From contig PDRH01000091.1 of the NCBI GenBank assembly GCA_002748015.1, forward strand, positions 1 to 12,016: a stretch of 12,016 nucleotides of DNA, in the 5' to 3' direction. Source of the DNA: Bacteroidota bacterium. GTDB taxonomy: Bacteria > Bacteroidota > Bacteroidia > Bacteroidales > CAJPTX01. Shown here piece by piece: positions 5,633 through 12,016 of the stretch. The position numbers and the translations under genes were made by a program. Under the pieces are notes generated by a model, which was given only the letters and a program-made list of their open reading frames with translations, was not told where the DNA came from and ran no database searches. Each line of letters opens with the position of its first letter. Position 1 is the first letter of the stretch.

Positions 5633-6106
5633 ATGAAGCTAGAGATTGTACTCATAGACAAGACAGACCAGGCCTACCTCCGCACCGGCCTCGACCTCTA
5701 CGCCAAGCGGCTCCAGCACTACTGCCGCCTGCAAATCACCACCCTGCAGTCCCCCGCCGCCTGGGGCAAGCTCAAGCCGGAAGAAATTAAGCAACGGCAG
5801 GGCGAGCAGCTCCTGAAGCGGGTCCCCCCGGGGCAAAATGTATACCGCCTCGACGAGGGGGGCGAGCAGCTCTCCTCTCGCCAGCTCGCCGGCCTCATCG
5901 AGAAGGAGGATCTATACGGGACAGGAACACTAACCCTCATCATCGGTGGCCCCTACGGCTTTTCCCACGAGGCGCAGGCCGCGTACCCCAAGGCCCTCTC
6001 CCTCTCCCGCATGACCTTCTCCCACCAGATGGTCCGCCTGATACTCCTCGAGCAGCTCTACCGTGCATTCACCATCATACGGGGCGAGCCCTACCACCAC
6101 GACTAG
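5633..6106 (+). CDS. rlmH: 23S rRNA pseudouridine-1915 N3-methyltransferase RlmH
   Basis: A 157-residue SPOUT-class methyltransferase that, from its family, methylates N3 of pseudouridine 1915 in helix 69 of 23S rRNA on the assembled 70S ribosome, using S-adenosylmethionine. The S-adenosylmethionine-binding trefoil knot is visible as LTLIIGGPYGFS (100-111) and MTFSHQMVRLILLEQLYRAF (128-147), and the protein ends in the nearly invariant GEPYHHD with the C-terminal His pair near the active site. Length is typical. The N-terminus MKLEIVLIDKT sits at the expected start, right after the promoter, leaving no room for a Shine-Dalgarno sequence. folK follows after 24 bp, making a two-gene operon. Confidence 0.97.
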   Translation: MKLEIVLIDKTDQAYLRTGLDLYAKRLQHYCRLQITTLQSPAAWGKLKPEEIKQRQGEQLLKRVPPGQNVYRLDEGGEQLSSRQLAGLIEKEDLYGTGTLTLIIGGPYGFSHEAQAAYPKALSLSRMTFSHQMVRLILLEQLYRAFTIIRGEPYHHD

Positions 6107-6130
6107 CCTAGCAAACCGCACCCAAGCATT

Positions 6131-6631
6131 ATGACCCCAGAAAACATCCGCTACACCCTCGGGCTCGGCAGCAATATGCACCCCAGGCGTAGCACGCTCA
6201 ACGAGGCCATAGGACTCATTGAAAGCCACTGCGGCGAGGTTACTGCGCTGAGCCACCGATACATCTCCGAACCCTGGGGCTTCGAGGCCGATTCGTGGTT
6301 CATCAACCAGAATATAACCCTTTGCTCCCCCCTTCCCCCGCTCGAGCTCCTCGGCCAGCTGCAGGCCATAGAGCATGCGCTTGGACGACGGCGCAACCCC
6401 TCAGCCCAAGGCTACGCCTCCCGCCCCATCGACATCGACATACTCCTGGCCGAGGAGCGCCGCATGATCCACCCACGGTTGCATATCCCCCATCCCCACC
6501 TGCCGGAACGACGCTTCATACTCCTCCCCCTCATAGATTTATACCCCGAGGGCATTCACCCCACCCTCGGCCTCCCCTACGCACAGCTCCTCGCCCAATG
6601 CCCCGACACGGGGAAGTGCGAGCGGCTATAG
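6131..6631 (+). CDS. folK: 2-amino-4-hydroxy-6-hydroxymethyldihydropteridine pyrophosphokinase (HPPK)
   Basis: A 166-residue HPPK, which transfers pyrophosphate from ATP to 6-hydroxymethyl-7,8-dihydropterin just before dihydropteroate synthase in folate synthesis. Landmarks: N-terminal LGLGSNMHPR (10-19), EPWGF (47-51), the basic ATP loop GRRRNPSAQGYASRP (85-99) and the magnesium-binding aspartates D101 and D103 in RPIDIDILL. The HPHLPERRFILLPL segment in the C-terminal third is also typical. It is a single-domain form, not fused to FolB or FolP. Second gene of the rlmH-folK operon; it converges on queD. Confidence 0.97.
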   Translation: MTPENIRYTLGLGSNMHPRRSTLNEAIGLIESHCGEVTALSHRYISEPWGFEADSWFINQNITLCSPLPPLELLGQLQAIEHALGRRRNPSAQGYASRPIDIDILLAEERRMIHPRLHIPHPHLPERRFILLPLIDLYPEGIHPTLGLPYAQLLAQCPDTGKCERL

Positions 6632-6716
6632 CCACAAGCTAAACACCGGTAAGCAACGAACTCCAAACCGTCCCTCTTTACCGGGAGGGGGTGGCATCAA
6701 ACACGCTCCGCCCAGC

Positions 6717-6757
6717 CAACCGCTCCGAATTTGCTCTAGGGAAATTCGGAGCGGTTG
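6717..6757. terminator. Perfect 16-bp inverted repeat between convergent folK and queD
   Basis: Left arm CAACCGCTCCGAATTT (6717-6732) and right arm AAATTCGGAGCGGTTG (6742-6757) are exact complements around a 9-nt loop. It lies in the 189-bp gap where the folK and queD transcripts converge, so a two-way termination or 3'-end-protecting role is likely. There is no T-run on either side, so it is not a standard intrinsic terminator. The rest of the 6632-6820 gap shows a weaker possible stem (CCCTC/GAGGG near 6672-6688) and no gene. Confidence 0.6.
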
Positions 6758-6820
6758 CCTTGGCGGATAGGGGGTAATCCCCTTACAGAAAGGAACTTAA
6801 TCAGGAAAACGCACTATGTT

Positions 6821-7261
6821 CTACTGCTCCTGGGCAAACCACTCTGCATAGGAGGTCTGCGTCTCGTATAGGCGCAGGGAGAAGAGCTCCACCTCGGGAG
6901 GAAGCAGGGGTATTAGCTGGTCAGCCATCCACTGCAGCATATTCTCGCAGGTGGGCTGAAAGTTGAACTCTACGACCCGCATACGCCCATCGAGGAGGTC
7001 GGCAAACTCGCTCCAGCTCCCCTGGCGAATCATGATGGTGTGGTCTAGCCTATCGACAATTGCCCCGTTGACGCAACGCTTGAGTACGCCAAAATCGATG
7101 AGCATGCCGTCCTTCGGATGCCCCGGCTCATCGCGGGGTGTCCCCCTGAGGGTGACAAATAGGCGGTAAGTGTGTCCATGTATATTGGCGCAGAGGCCAT
7201 CGTAGCCCGGCAGGAAGTGCGAGGCCTCAAAGGCGAACTCCTTGGTTAGGCGTATCTTCAT
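6821..7261 (-). CDS. queD: 6-carboxytetrahydropterin synthase QueD / 6-pyruvoyl-tetrahydropterin synthase family
   Basis: A 146-residue T-fold enzyme. In bacteria the usual role is QueD, which turns dihydroneopterin triphosphate into 6-carboxy-tetrahydropterin, the first committed step toward queuosine in tRNA. Zinc ligands are H15 (FEASHFL), H28 and H30 (HGH). The catalytic motif reads C24-A-N-I-H-G-H, the CxxxHGH spacing of QueD/PTPS-II, unlike the Glu-containing folate-type PTPS-III. D73-H74 (LDHT) and E132 (RLYET) supply the other expected catalytic and binding residues. It follows ruvC by 50 bp on the same strand and is probably co-transcribed. No other queuosine gene is in the window, so QueD rather than a different pterin role rests on the motif spacing. 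Confidence 0.92.
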   Translation of the reverse strand: MKIRLTKEFAFEASHFLPGYDGLCANIHGHTYRLFVTLRGTPRDEPGHPKDGMLIDFGVLKRCVNGAIVDRLDHTIMIRQGSWSEFADLLDGRMRVVEFNFQPTCENMLQWMADQLIPLLPPEVELFSLRLYETQTSYAEWFAQEQ

Positions 7262-7311
7262 TGTAAATGTATATTGGTAGAACGGGGGCTTGGGAAGTTG
7301 GCGGGCCTCTC

Positions 7312-7917
7312 CTACTTCACCCGATCTGGGTTCTGCTCTACAAACTTAGCCCAGGAGCTTGCCCCACCGGACTTGGGTCTAGCCCCCATGCCCTGGTAGT
7401 AATGGCAGAGGGCTACCGCCAGGGCATCGGTGGCATCGAGATGGCGTAGCGTATCGAGCTGAGCCTGGGGGAACTGCTTGGAGAGAAGTCCATGGACCTG
7501 CTCCTTGCTGGCATCGCCATTGCCAGTTACGGCCATCTTAACCTTCATGGGGGCATACTCCTCCACGCTCAGGTTCTGGGCGATGACGGCTGCGATGGCC
7601 ACGCCCTGCGCCCGCCCGAGCTTGAGCATGCTCTGGGCATTCTTCCCGTAGAATGGGGCCTCGATGGCCACCTCTGTGGGGTGGAACTGCTCCACCAGGC
7701 GTGCGACGCTAGAGTATATGCCCCCGAGACGCTCAAAGTGATTCCCCCCATCCATCAGGTTGATAGAGCCACAGGCTATGAAGTGCGGCTTGGTGGGCTG
7801 GTCGCCACAGACGAGTCCGTAGCCCATGATACGAGAACCGGGGTCTATCCCCAGGACAACCCGCCCCCTAGGAAGGGTCTGCCACTGCTGGGCAACCAGC
7901 TCTGTGACTCGCTTCAA
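7312..7917 (-). CDS. ruvC: Crossover junction endodeoxyribonuclease RuvC (TTG start)
   Basis: The Holliday junction resolvase that works with RuvAB and cuts junctions symmetrically. Read from TTG at 7917 the protein has 201 residues. All four acidic catalytic residues are present: D25 in LGIDPGS, E86 in VAIEAPFYGKN, and D161 and D164 in HLDATDALAVA. There is no ATG between the serS stop and the catalytic Asp codon; the first ATG in frame is residue 31, after D25. The upstream in-frame ATG at 8142 would overlap serS by about 220 bp and give an Arg/Ser/Pro-rich, non-RuvC extension. TTG at 7917, 4 bp after the serS stop, is therefore the best start, perhaps translated by coupling to serS. The N-terminus before GRVVLGIDPG is about 15 residues longer than in many RuvC proteins. 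Confidence 0.9.
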   Translation of the reverse strand: MKRVTELVAQQWQTLPRGRVVLGIDPGSRIMGYGLVCGDQPTKPHFIACGSINLMDGGNHFERLGGIYSSVARLVEQFHPTEVAIEAPFYGKNAQSMLKLGRAQGVAIAAVIAQNLSVEEYAPMKVKMAVTGNGDASKEQVHGLLSKQFPQAQLDTLRHLDATDALAVALCHYYQGMGARPKSGGASSWAKFVEQNPDRVK

Positions 7918-7921
7918 AGGG

Positions 7922-9214
7922 CTACCAGGTCTTCTCCTTCCACTGCAACTCCTCCACCCCAACGTAGGGTTGCAAAGCCTTCGGGATACAGATTCCGTGC
8001 TCGGTCTGATGGTTCTCGAGCAGAGCCGCCACGATGCGAGGAAGGGCAATGGCACTACCATTGAGCGTATGGGCCAGCGTGGGTTTCTTCTCTCCCTCGG
8101 GGCGATAGCGGAGCTGGAGACGGTTGGACTGGAAGTCCTCAAAATTGCTGACGGAGCTAACCTCTAGCCACCTGTCCTGGGCTGCAGAATACACCTCTAG
8201 GTCGTAGGTAAGGGCGGAGGTAAAGCTCATATCACCAGCGCAGAGCTTCAGCACACGGTAGGGTAGCTCTAGCTTCTGGAGGATGGTCTCGACATGCTGC
8301 ACCATTTCCTCCAGACGATCGTAGGAACGCTCGGGACGCTCGATGCAGACGATTTCCACCTTATCGAACTGATGCAAGCGGTTAAGCCCACGGACATCCT
8401 TACCGTAGGATCCCGCCTCACGACGGAAGCATGGGGTATAGGCTGTGATGGCCACGGGGAGCTGCTTTTCCTCCAGGATGACATCACGGTAGATGTTGGT
8501 TAGGGGCACCTCAGCCGTTGGTACAAGATAGAGGTCGTCAAGCGGGCAATGGTACATCTGCCCCTCTTTATCCGGCAGCTGGCCTGTGGCGTATGCGCTT
8601 TCCGCATTAACCACAATGGGGGGCTGTATCTCGGTGTAGCCAGCTCGGGTGTTCTCATCGAGGAAGAAGTTTATGAGCGCCCGCTCGAGCCGTGCACCCA
8701 TGCCCCAATATACGGGGAAGCCACTACCGGTGATCTTCACCCCCAGCTCAAAGTTGATGATGCCTAGCTTGGTGGCGACTTCCCAGTGCGGGAGCGCCCC
8801 CTCTAGCATGCGGGGCTTCTCGCCCTCGGCACGCACCACAAGATTGTCGTCAGCACTCGTTCCCTTAGGCACCGACTGGTGGGGGGCGTTGGGTAGGGCA
8901 AGGAGTAGCTCCTTCAGCTCGCTGTCTATTGCAGCCTGAGCTTCGGTGGCAACCTTGATGCGCTCCTTAAGGGTGGCAACCTGCTGCTTAGCCTGCTCTG
9001 CGGCCTCCTTTTCACCCGCCTTCATAAGCGCACCTATCTTCTTGGAGGTGCTATTCACCTCATGCTGTAGGGCGTCAAGGCTCGTCTGCTGCTCACGGCG
9101 CATCTGATCCTTAGAAAGGATGCTGGCTATATGATCCTCGGCCGGGAAGCCCTTACGGGAGACCCGCTCTACGATGTCCTGCGTCTGTTCGCGCAGCTTC
9201 TTTAGGGTAAGCAT
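7922..9214 (-). CDS. serS: Serine--tRNA ligase (SerRS)
   Basis: A 430-residue class II aminoacyl-tRNA synthetase that charges tRNA-Ser (and tRNA-Sec if present). The N-terminal long antiparallel coiled coil that grips the tRNA-Ser variable arm spans about residues 30-105 (rich in Gln, Glu, Lys). The catalytic domain shows the serine-binding TAE (233-235), motif 2 FRREAGSYGKDVRGLNRLHQF (263-283) and motif 3 with NGSAIALPR (385-393), including the ATP-contacting arginines. Length is normal. The ATG at 9214 gives the conserved MLTLKKLRE start; there is no Shine-Dalgarno sequence. It heads the serS-ruvC-queD cluster. Confidence 0.98.
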   Translation of the reverse strand: MLTLKKLREQTQDIVERVSRKGFPAEDHIASILSKDQMRREQQTSLDALQHEVNSTSKKIGALMKAGEKEAAEQAKQQVATLKERIKVATEAQAAIDSELKELLLALPNAPHQSVPKGTSADDNLVVRAEGEKPRMLEGALPHWEVATKLGIINFELGVKITGSGFPVYWGMGARLERALINFFLDENTRAGYTEIQPPIVVNAESAYATGQLPDKEGQMYHCPLDDLYLVPTAEVPLTNIYRDVILEEKQLPVAITAYTPCFRREAGSYGKDVRGLNRLHQFDKVEIVCIERPERSYDRLEEMVQHVETILQKLELPYRVLKLCAGDMSFTSALTYDLEVYSAAQDRWLEVSSVSNFEDFQSNRLQLRYRPEGEKKPTLAHTLNGSAIALPRIVAALLENHQTEHGICIPKALQPYVGVEELQWKEKTW

Positions 9215-9271
9215 ATCTATGTTGTATGATTATGCCCCCGAGGGGAAGAGGCGCTACATTGCTACTGGGTA

Positions 9272-9279
9272 CAAAGGTA
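9272..9279 (-). promoter_or_regulatory. -7 box of the serS-ruvC-queD promoter
   Basis: TACCTTTG on the minus strand matches TAnnTTTG and lies 57 bp upstream of the serS ATG. At the -33 position only a weak TTCA is seen about 20 bp further up. The predicted leader is about 50 nt and contains no clear T-box antiterminator or specifier loop. Confidence 0.5.
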
Positions 9280-9390
9280 GGAAAAATGGGGAAATGACGG
9301 TGAACCGCTCCCTCCGTGAGGCGAGTAGGGGAAAGCGAGAGGAACTGCAGGCCGGTCTAAATCGAGGAGGTGTAGATTGGCGCTGGGTAC

Positions 9391-9431
9391 AAAAAAGCCG
9401 GAGGTTCTACCCACTGTAGAAACCCTCCGGC
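9391..9431 (-). terminator. Intrinsic terminator of rplU-rpmA
   Basis: On the minus strand GCCGGAGG (9424-9431) pairs with CCTCCGGC (9397-9404). An inner TTCTAC/GTAGAA stem is separated from it by a 2-nt bulge, and TTTTTT (9391-9396) follows directly. It sits 23 bp after the rpmA stop and upstream of the serS promoter, so it separates the two transcription units. Confidence 0.93.
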
Positions 9432-9454
9432 CTGGTGTTCAACCCAAATGCTAT

Positions 9455-9715
9455 CTACTCCGCCTTGGGTATAATGGATATGAAAGACTTTCCGTTGGCC
9501 TTCTTCTTGAAGGTTACGTAGCCATCCACCAGTGCGAATAGAGTATGGTCTCGCCCCATACCCACATTGAGTCCGGGGTTGTGTACGGTCCCACGCTGGC
9601 GTACAATGATGTTCCCAGCCTTTGCGAACTGGCCGCCGAATAGCTTAACGCCTAGTCGTTTTGAGTGTGAGTCGCGTCCGTTCCTAGAACTGCCGACCCC
9701 TTTTTTGTGTGCCAT
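9455..9715 (-). CDS. rpmA: 50S ribosomal protein L27 (bL27)
   Basis: An 86-residue bL27, whose flexible N-terminus reaches the peptidyl-transferase centre of the large subunit. The sequence starts directly MAHKKGVGSSRNGRDSHSKRLG, the normal mature N-terminus, without the cleavable extension of Firmicutes. Other conserved parts are GGQFAKAGNIIVRQRGT (27-43) and the core ending VTFKKKANGKSFISIIP. It follows rplU after 25 bp with an AGGAG about 11 nt before the ATG, the usual rplU-rpmA pair, and is closed by a strong terminator. Confidence 0.98.
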   Translation of the reverse strand: MAHKKGVGSSRNGRDSHSKRLGVKLFGGQFAKAGNIIVRQRGTVHNPGLNVGMGRDHTLFALVDGYVTFKKKANGKSFISIIPKAE

Positions 9716-9740
9716 CTACGTCTGTCTCCTATCTCTTTGG

Positions 9741-10052
9741 TTAGGCAACTATTTCGTCTATCTCGATCTGGGTGAAGCACTGGCGATGTCCACGCTTCAC
9801 CTTGTAGCCCTTCCGACGCTTCTTCTTGAACACGATGACCTTGTCACCCTTAACGTGCTCGAGAACCTTGGCATTCACCTTCGCCCCGGCCACGGTAGGT
9901 GCTCCCACAGTGATGGCGCCGTCATTGTCCACCAGAAGAACGTTGTCAAACGCTACGCTCTCGCCCGGTTCCTGGGCCAGCCTATGCACAAAAAGCTTCT
10001 GCTTTGGCTCTACCTTGAACTGCTGCCCTGCAATTTCTACAACTACGTACAT
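9741..10052 (-). CDS. rplU: 50S ribosomal protein L21 (bL21)
   Basis: A 103-residue bL21, which binds 23S rRNA in the large subunit. Family features: the N-terminal MYVVVEIAGQQFKVEPKQKL, the central GAPTVAGAKVNAKVLEH, and the basic signature VFKKKRRKGYKVKRGHRQCFTQIEI (74-98). First gene of the rplU-rpmA operon, with its own promoter 75-105 bp upstream and a leader of about 70 nt that may fold. Nothing unusual in the protein. Confidence 0.98.
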   Translation of the reverse strand: MYVVVEIAGQQFKVEPKQKLFVHRLAQEPGESVAFDNVLLVDNDGAITVGAPTVAGAKVNAKVLEHVKGDKVIVFKKKRRKGYKVKRGHRQCFTQIEIDEIVA

Positions 10053-10083
10053 ATTTCTATCTCTTAGTCCCTTCTGATTCTTG

Positions 10084-10104
10084 TTCTACCACCACGGGGT
10101 GGGT
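10084..10104 (-). promoter_or_regulatory. Candidate structured leader of rplU-rpmA
   Basis: On the minus strand TACC-C-ACC and GGTGGTA can pair around a short CCGT loop (7 bp with one bulged C), about 32-52 nt upstream of the rplU ATG and inside the predicted leader. L21 operons in other phyla have autoregulatory leaders, so this might be a protein-binding site, but the structure is small and its function is inferred only. Confidence 0.3.
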
Positions 10105-10126
10105 ACATCTTGCTCCTAACGAAGCG

Positions 10127-10157
10127 CGAAGATAATACAATTATTCAGCATAACAAA
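10127..10157 (-). promoter_or_regulatory. Promoter of rplU-rpmA
   Basis: On the minus strand TTTG (10154-10157), an exact 19-bp spacer and TATCTTCG (10127-10134, one base off TAnnTTTG) form a good Bacteroidetes promoter. The transcript should start near 10120, leaving a leader of about 70 nt. Confidence 0.7.
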
Positions 10158-10252
10158 AGTCTCCAGCGCAATGCGTACCCATGCCCCCGGGCCGGTTCAG
10201 CATAGGGGAATAATAGCCTCTGGAAAGCGGGGGAATTTCTCCCCAATCTTTA

Positions 10253-10260
10253 TATCTTTG
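10253..10260 (+). promoter_or_regulatory. -7 box of the Na+/phosphate cotransporter promoter
   Basis: TATCTTTG is a perfect TAnnTTTG match 38 bp upstream of the ATG at 10299. No TTTG is seen 18-20 bp further upstream. Divergent from the rplU promoter about 95 bp away; no clear PHO-box-type direct repeat is visible between them. Confidence 0.55.
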
Positions 10261-10298
10261 CGAGCGTTAGGATCGCAAGGAAACTAGAAACATAACGC

Positions 10299-12016
10299 AT
10301 GGATTCGTTCAAGACCACTGTCACCACCCTCCTTACCCTGGCCGGCTCGCTCGGTATTTTTCTCTACGGTATGAAACTCCTTAGCGAGGGCTTGCAGAAG
10401 GTTGCAGGGGACAAGATGCGGGACCTCCTGGCGGCGATGACTAGCACCACCTTCAAACGCATAATGACGGGTCTCGTTGTTACTGCGGTGATTCAGTCCT
10501 CGTCGGCGACGACAGTAATGGTGGTAAGCTTCGTGCAGGCGGGGCTGCTTTCTCTAGTACAGGCCGCCGGAGTGATTATGGGGGCGAATATTGGAACGAC
10601 GATAACGGCGTGGGTTATCGCCCTACTCGGCTTCAAGCTGAAGATCAGCGCGCTCTCGCTACCGCTCATCGGGATTAGCCTACCATTCCTTTTCAGCAAG
10701 CGACCGGGGCGACGCTCTGCTGGAGAGCTAATGCTCGGCTTTGCGCTCATCTTCCTCGGGCTGGCCTACCTGAAGGAGGGGATACCGGACCTGCGGGAGT
10801 ACCCGGAAATACTGGAGAAACTCAGCTCATTTACCAATATGGGCTTCCTCTCAGTGCTACTCTTCGTGCTGATCGGTACGATAATGACAATCGTAGTCCA
10901 GAGCTCATCGGCCACCATGGCGTTGACGCTGGTGATGTGTGCTAATGGCTGGATAGAGTTCCCCATGGCCTGCGCAATGATTCTTGGGGAGAATATCGGG
11001 ACGACAGTCACCGCAAACATGGCTGCAGCAGTGGGGAATGTGTCGGCGAAACGGGCGGCCTTTTTCCACCTGATTTTCAATATCATTGGGGTGATTTGGG
11101 TGCTGATTCTCTTCTACCCCTTCCTCTCGCTAGCGGGGCGCCTGACAAGCATGTGGGCGGCCGACCCATCGAGCCATACCGATAGCGTACCCCTGGCCCT
11201 GTCTCTCTTCCACACCCTCTTCAACGTAACAAACGTACTACTACTGGTGTGGTTTACGCCCTACATTATCAATTTGGTGAAGCGTTTGCTGCCGCTGAAG
11301 GATAATGAGGAGGAGGAGTTCCGCCTACGGCATCTGAACGTGGGTACGCTCTCGACTGGCGAGCTGGCGCTGGACCTGGCCAAGCAGGAGACAATAGTAT
11401 TTGCCAACCGGGTATACCGCATGTTCGGGATAATGCGTAGCATGATGGTGACAGAGAACGAGAAGGAGCTACAGAAAATCTATGAGCGGGTCATCAAGTA
11501 CGAGAATATCAGCGACCGTGTGGAGGTGGAGATAGCCAACTACCTAGGGCAGATAAATAATGCGGACATCTCGAGCGAGGCGAATGCGCTACACCAGGCC
11601 CTGCTAAAGATTATCGGGGATATCGAAAGCATTGCGGACTACTGCGACAATGCGGCCAAGATATGGATGCGTAAGCGCAAAGTGGGGATAGAGTTTGACG
11701 AGCACGTGCAGGGCAAGGTTAATCAGATGTTTGAGCTTGTGGACCAGGCCTTCTCAGTAATGCAGAAGAACCTGCTAGGGGACTTCGACCACCCCGACCT
11801 TGAGAGCGCGAACGAGTGCGAGGCCTCCATCAACCGCTTCAGAAACGAGTTGCGTGCTGAGCACGTGAAGAATATTGAGGATGGTCTCTATAGCTACCAG
11901 ACGGGGGTATTCTTCTCGGACATGTACTCGCAGTGCGAGCGTATGGGGGACAACATCATCAACATTACCGAGGATATCGCCGAGATGCACACGCCGATTA
12001 AGGGGCTGGATAGCGA
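10299..12016 (+). CDS. Na+/phosphate cotransporter with PhoU-like domain (NptA/PNaS family), 3' end outside window
   Basis: The reading frame is open from ATG 10299 to the window edge (572 codons, no stop). The N-terminal half is the PNaS membrane domain, an inner-membrane sodium-coupled phosphate importer or exporter. It has the two inverted repeats with the signature QSSSAT at residues 66-71 and 201-206, each followed by the matching GANIGTT (95-101) and GENIGTT (230-236). Hydrophobic segments cover about 8-27, 52-110, 118-165, 185-220 and 250-320. After an acidic linker (DNEEEEF, about 333) comes a PhoU-like helical domain (about 350-570) with repeated YENISDRVEVEIANYL, IADYCDNAAK and CERMGDNIINITEDIAEMHTP segments, which in PhoU bind metal. 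The family normally ends near residue 550-600, so little is missing. Direction of transport cannot be read from sequence. Confidence 0.93.
   Translation, partial: MDSFKTTVTTLLTLAGSLGIFLYGMKLLSEGLQKVAGDKMRDLLAAMTSTTFKRIMTGLVVTAVIQSSSATTVMVVSFVQAGLLSLVQAAGVIMGANIGTTITAWVIALLGFKLKISALSLPLIGISLPFLFSKRPGRRSAGELMLGFALIFLGLAYLKEGIPDLREYPEILEKLSSFTNMGFLSVLLFVLIGTIMTIVVQSSSATMALTLVMCANGWIEFPMACAMILGENIGTTVTANMAAAVGNVSAKRAAFFHLIFNIIGVIWVLILFYPFLSLAGRLTSMWAADPSSHTDSVPLALSLFHTLFNVTNVLLLVWFTPYIINLVKRLLPLKDNEEEEFRLRHLNVGTLSTGELALDLAKQETIVFANRVYRMFGIMRSMMVTENEKELQKIYERVIKYENISDRVEVEIANYLGQINNADISSEANALHQALLKIIGDIESIADYCDNAAKIWMRKRKVGIEFDEHVQGKVNQMFELVDQAFSVMQKNLLGDFDHPDLESANECEASINRFRNELRAEHVKNIEDGLYSYQTGVFFSDMYSQCERMGDNIINITEDIAEMHTPIKGLDS

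Noticed and set aside
6711..6762. Inverted repeat flanked by CCAAC and GTTG, considered as an integron attC site
   Set aside because: The outer bases do not fit the RYYYAAC/GTTRRRY core sites and the two arms are perfectly paired without the extrahelical bases of attC.
7264..7271. TACATTTA resembling a -7 box right before queD
   Set aside because: One mismatch in the TTTG part, no -33 element at the right distance, and the gene follows ruvC closely.
7918..8142. ATG start for ruvC inside serS
   Set aside because: It would overlap serS by about 220 bp and add a low-complexity Arg/Ser/Pro segment unlike any RuvC.
9174..9419. 81-codon plus-strand frame between serS and rpmA
   Set aside because: It overlaps the serS 5' end, the serS promoter and the rpmA terminator, and its product is Arg-rich without any recognisable domain.

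Overview
The window looks like a chromosomal segment of a strictly or mostly anaerobic, fermentative member of Bacteroidota, most likely order Bacteroidales, with a fairly high GC content for the group. Four things point there. Several genes are preceded by the Bacteroidetes-type promoter (TAnnTTTG at -7, TTTG about 19 bp upstream). The DUF4197-type lipoprotein has an FSSC lipobox. L27 begins directly at MAHKKG, without the cleaved extension seen in Firmicutes. The tmRNA tag ends in NFALAA. A stand-alone flavodiiron protein and an acetate/4-hydroxybutyrate-type CoA-transferase fit an oxygen-sensitive fermenter. No mobile element, CRISPR array or tRNA cluster is visible; this is housekeeping DNA with a few accessory pieces.

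Left part (1-5520, all on the minus strand). In transcription order this holds an operon of a histidine phosphotransfer (HPt) protein, a STAS protein and a CoA-transferase, closed by a strong palindromic terminator. Then come a small DUF3467 protein, the tmRNA gene ssrA (405 nt, tag GDNNNFALAA), a DUF4197-like lipoprotein starting only 26 nt after the tmRNA, a flavodiiron protein with a long hairpin in its leader, and the start of an exported Ala-rich protein that runs off the left edge and has a textbook promoter.

Middle (5521-6820). A short divergent promoter region separates the HPt operon from rlmH-folK on the plus strand. The rlmH promoter sits so close to the ATG that the mRNA may be leaderless. 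A perfect 16-bp inverted repeat lies between the convergent folK and queD genes.

Right part (6821-12016). serS-ruvC-queD form a minus-strand cluster; ruvC lacks an ATG and appears to use TTG. Upstream is rplU-rpmA (ribosomal proteins L21 and L27), with its own promoter, a structured leader and a strong terminator. Divergent from rplU, a Na+/phosphate cotransporter gene with a C-terminal PhoU-like domain runs off the right edge.

Most functions are translation, its rescue and its maturation (L21, L27, SerRS, RlmH, tmRNA, probably QueD for tRNA queuosine). The rest covers folate synthesis (FolK), recombination (RuvC), O2/NO defence (FprA), CoA-linked fermentation and phosphate uptake. The least ordinary items are the HPt-STAS-CoA-transferase operon, the fprA leader hairpin, the tmRNA/lipoprotein arrangement and the possible leaderless rlmH transcript. 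I saw no clear undescribed multi-gene system.
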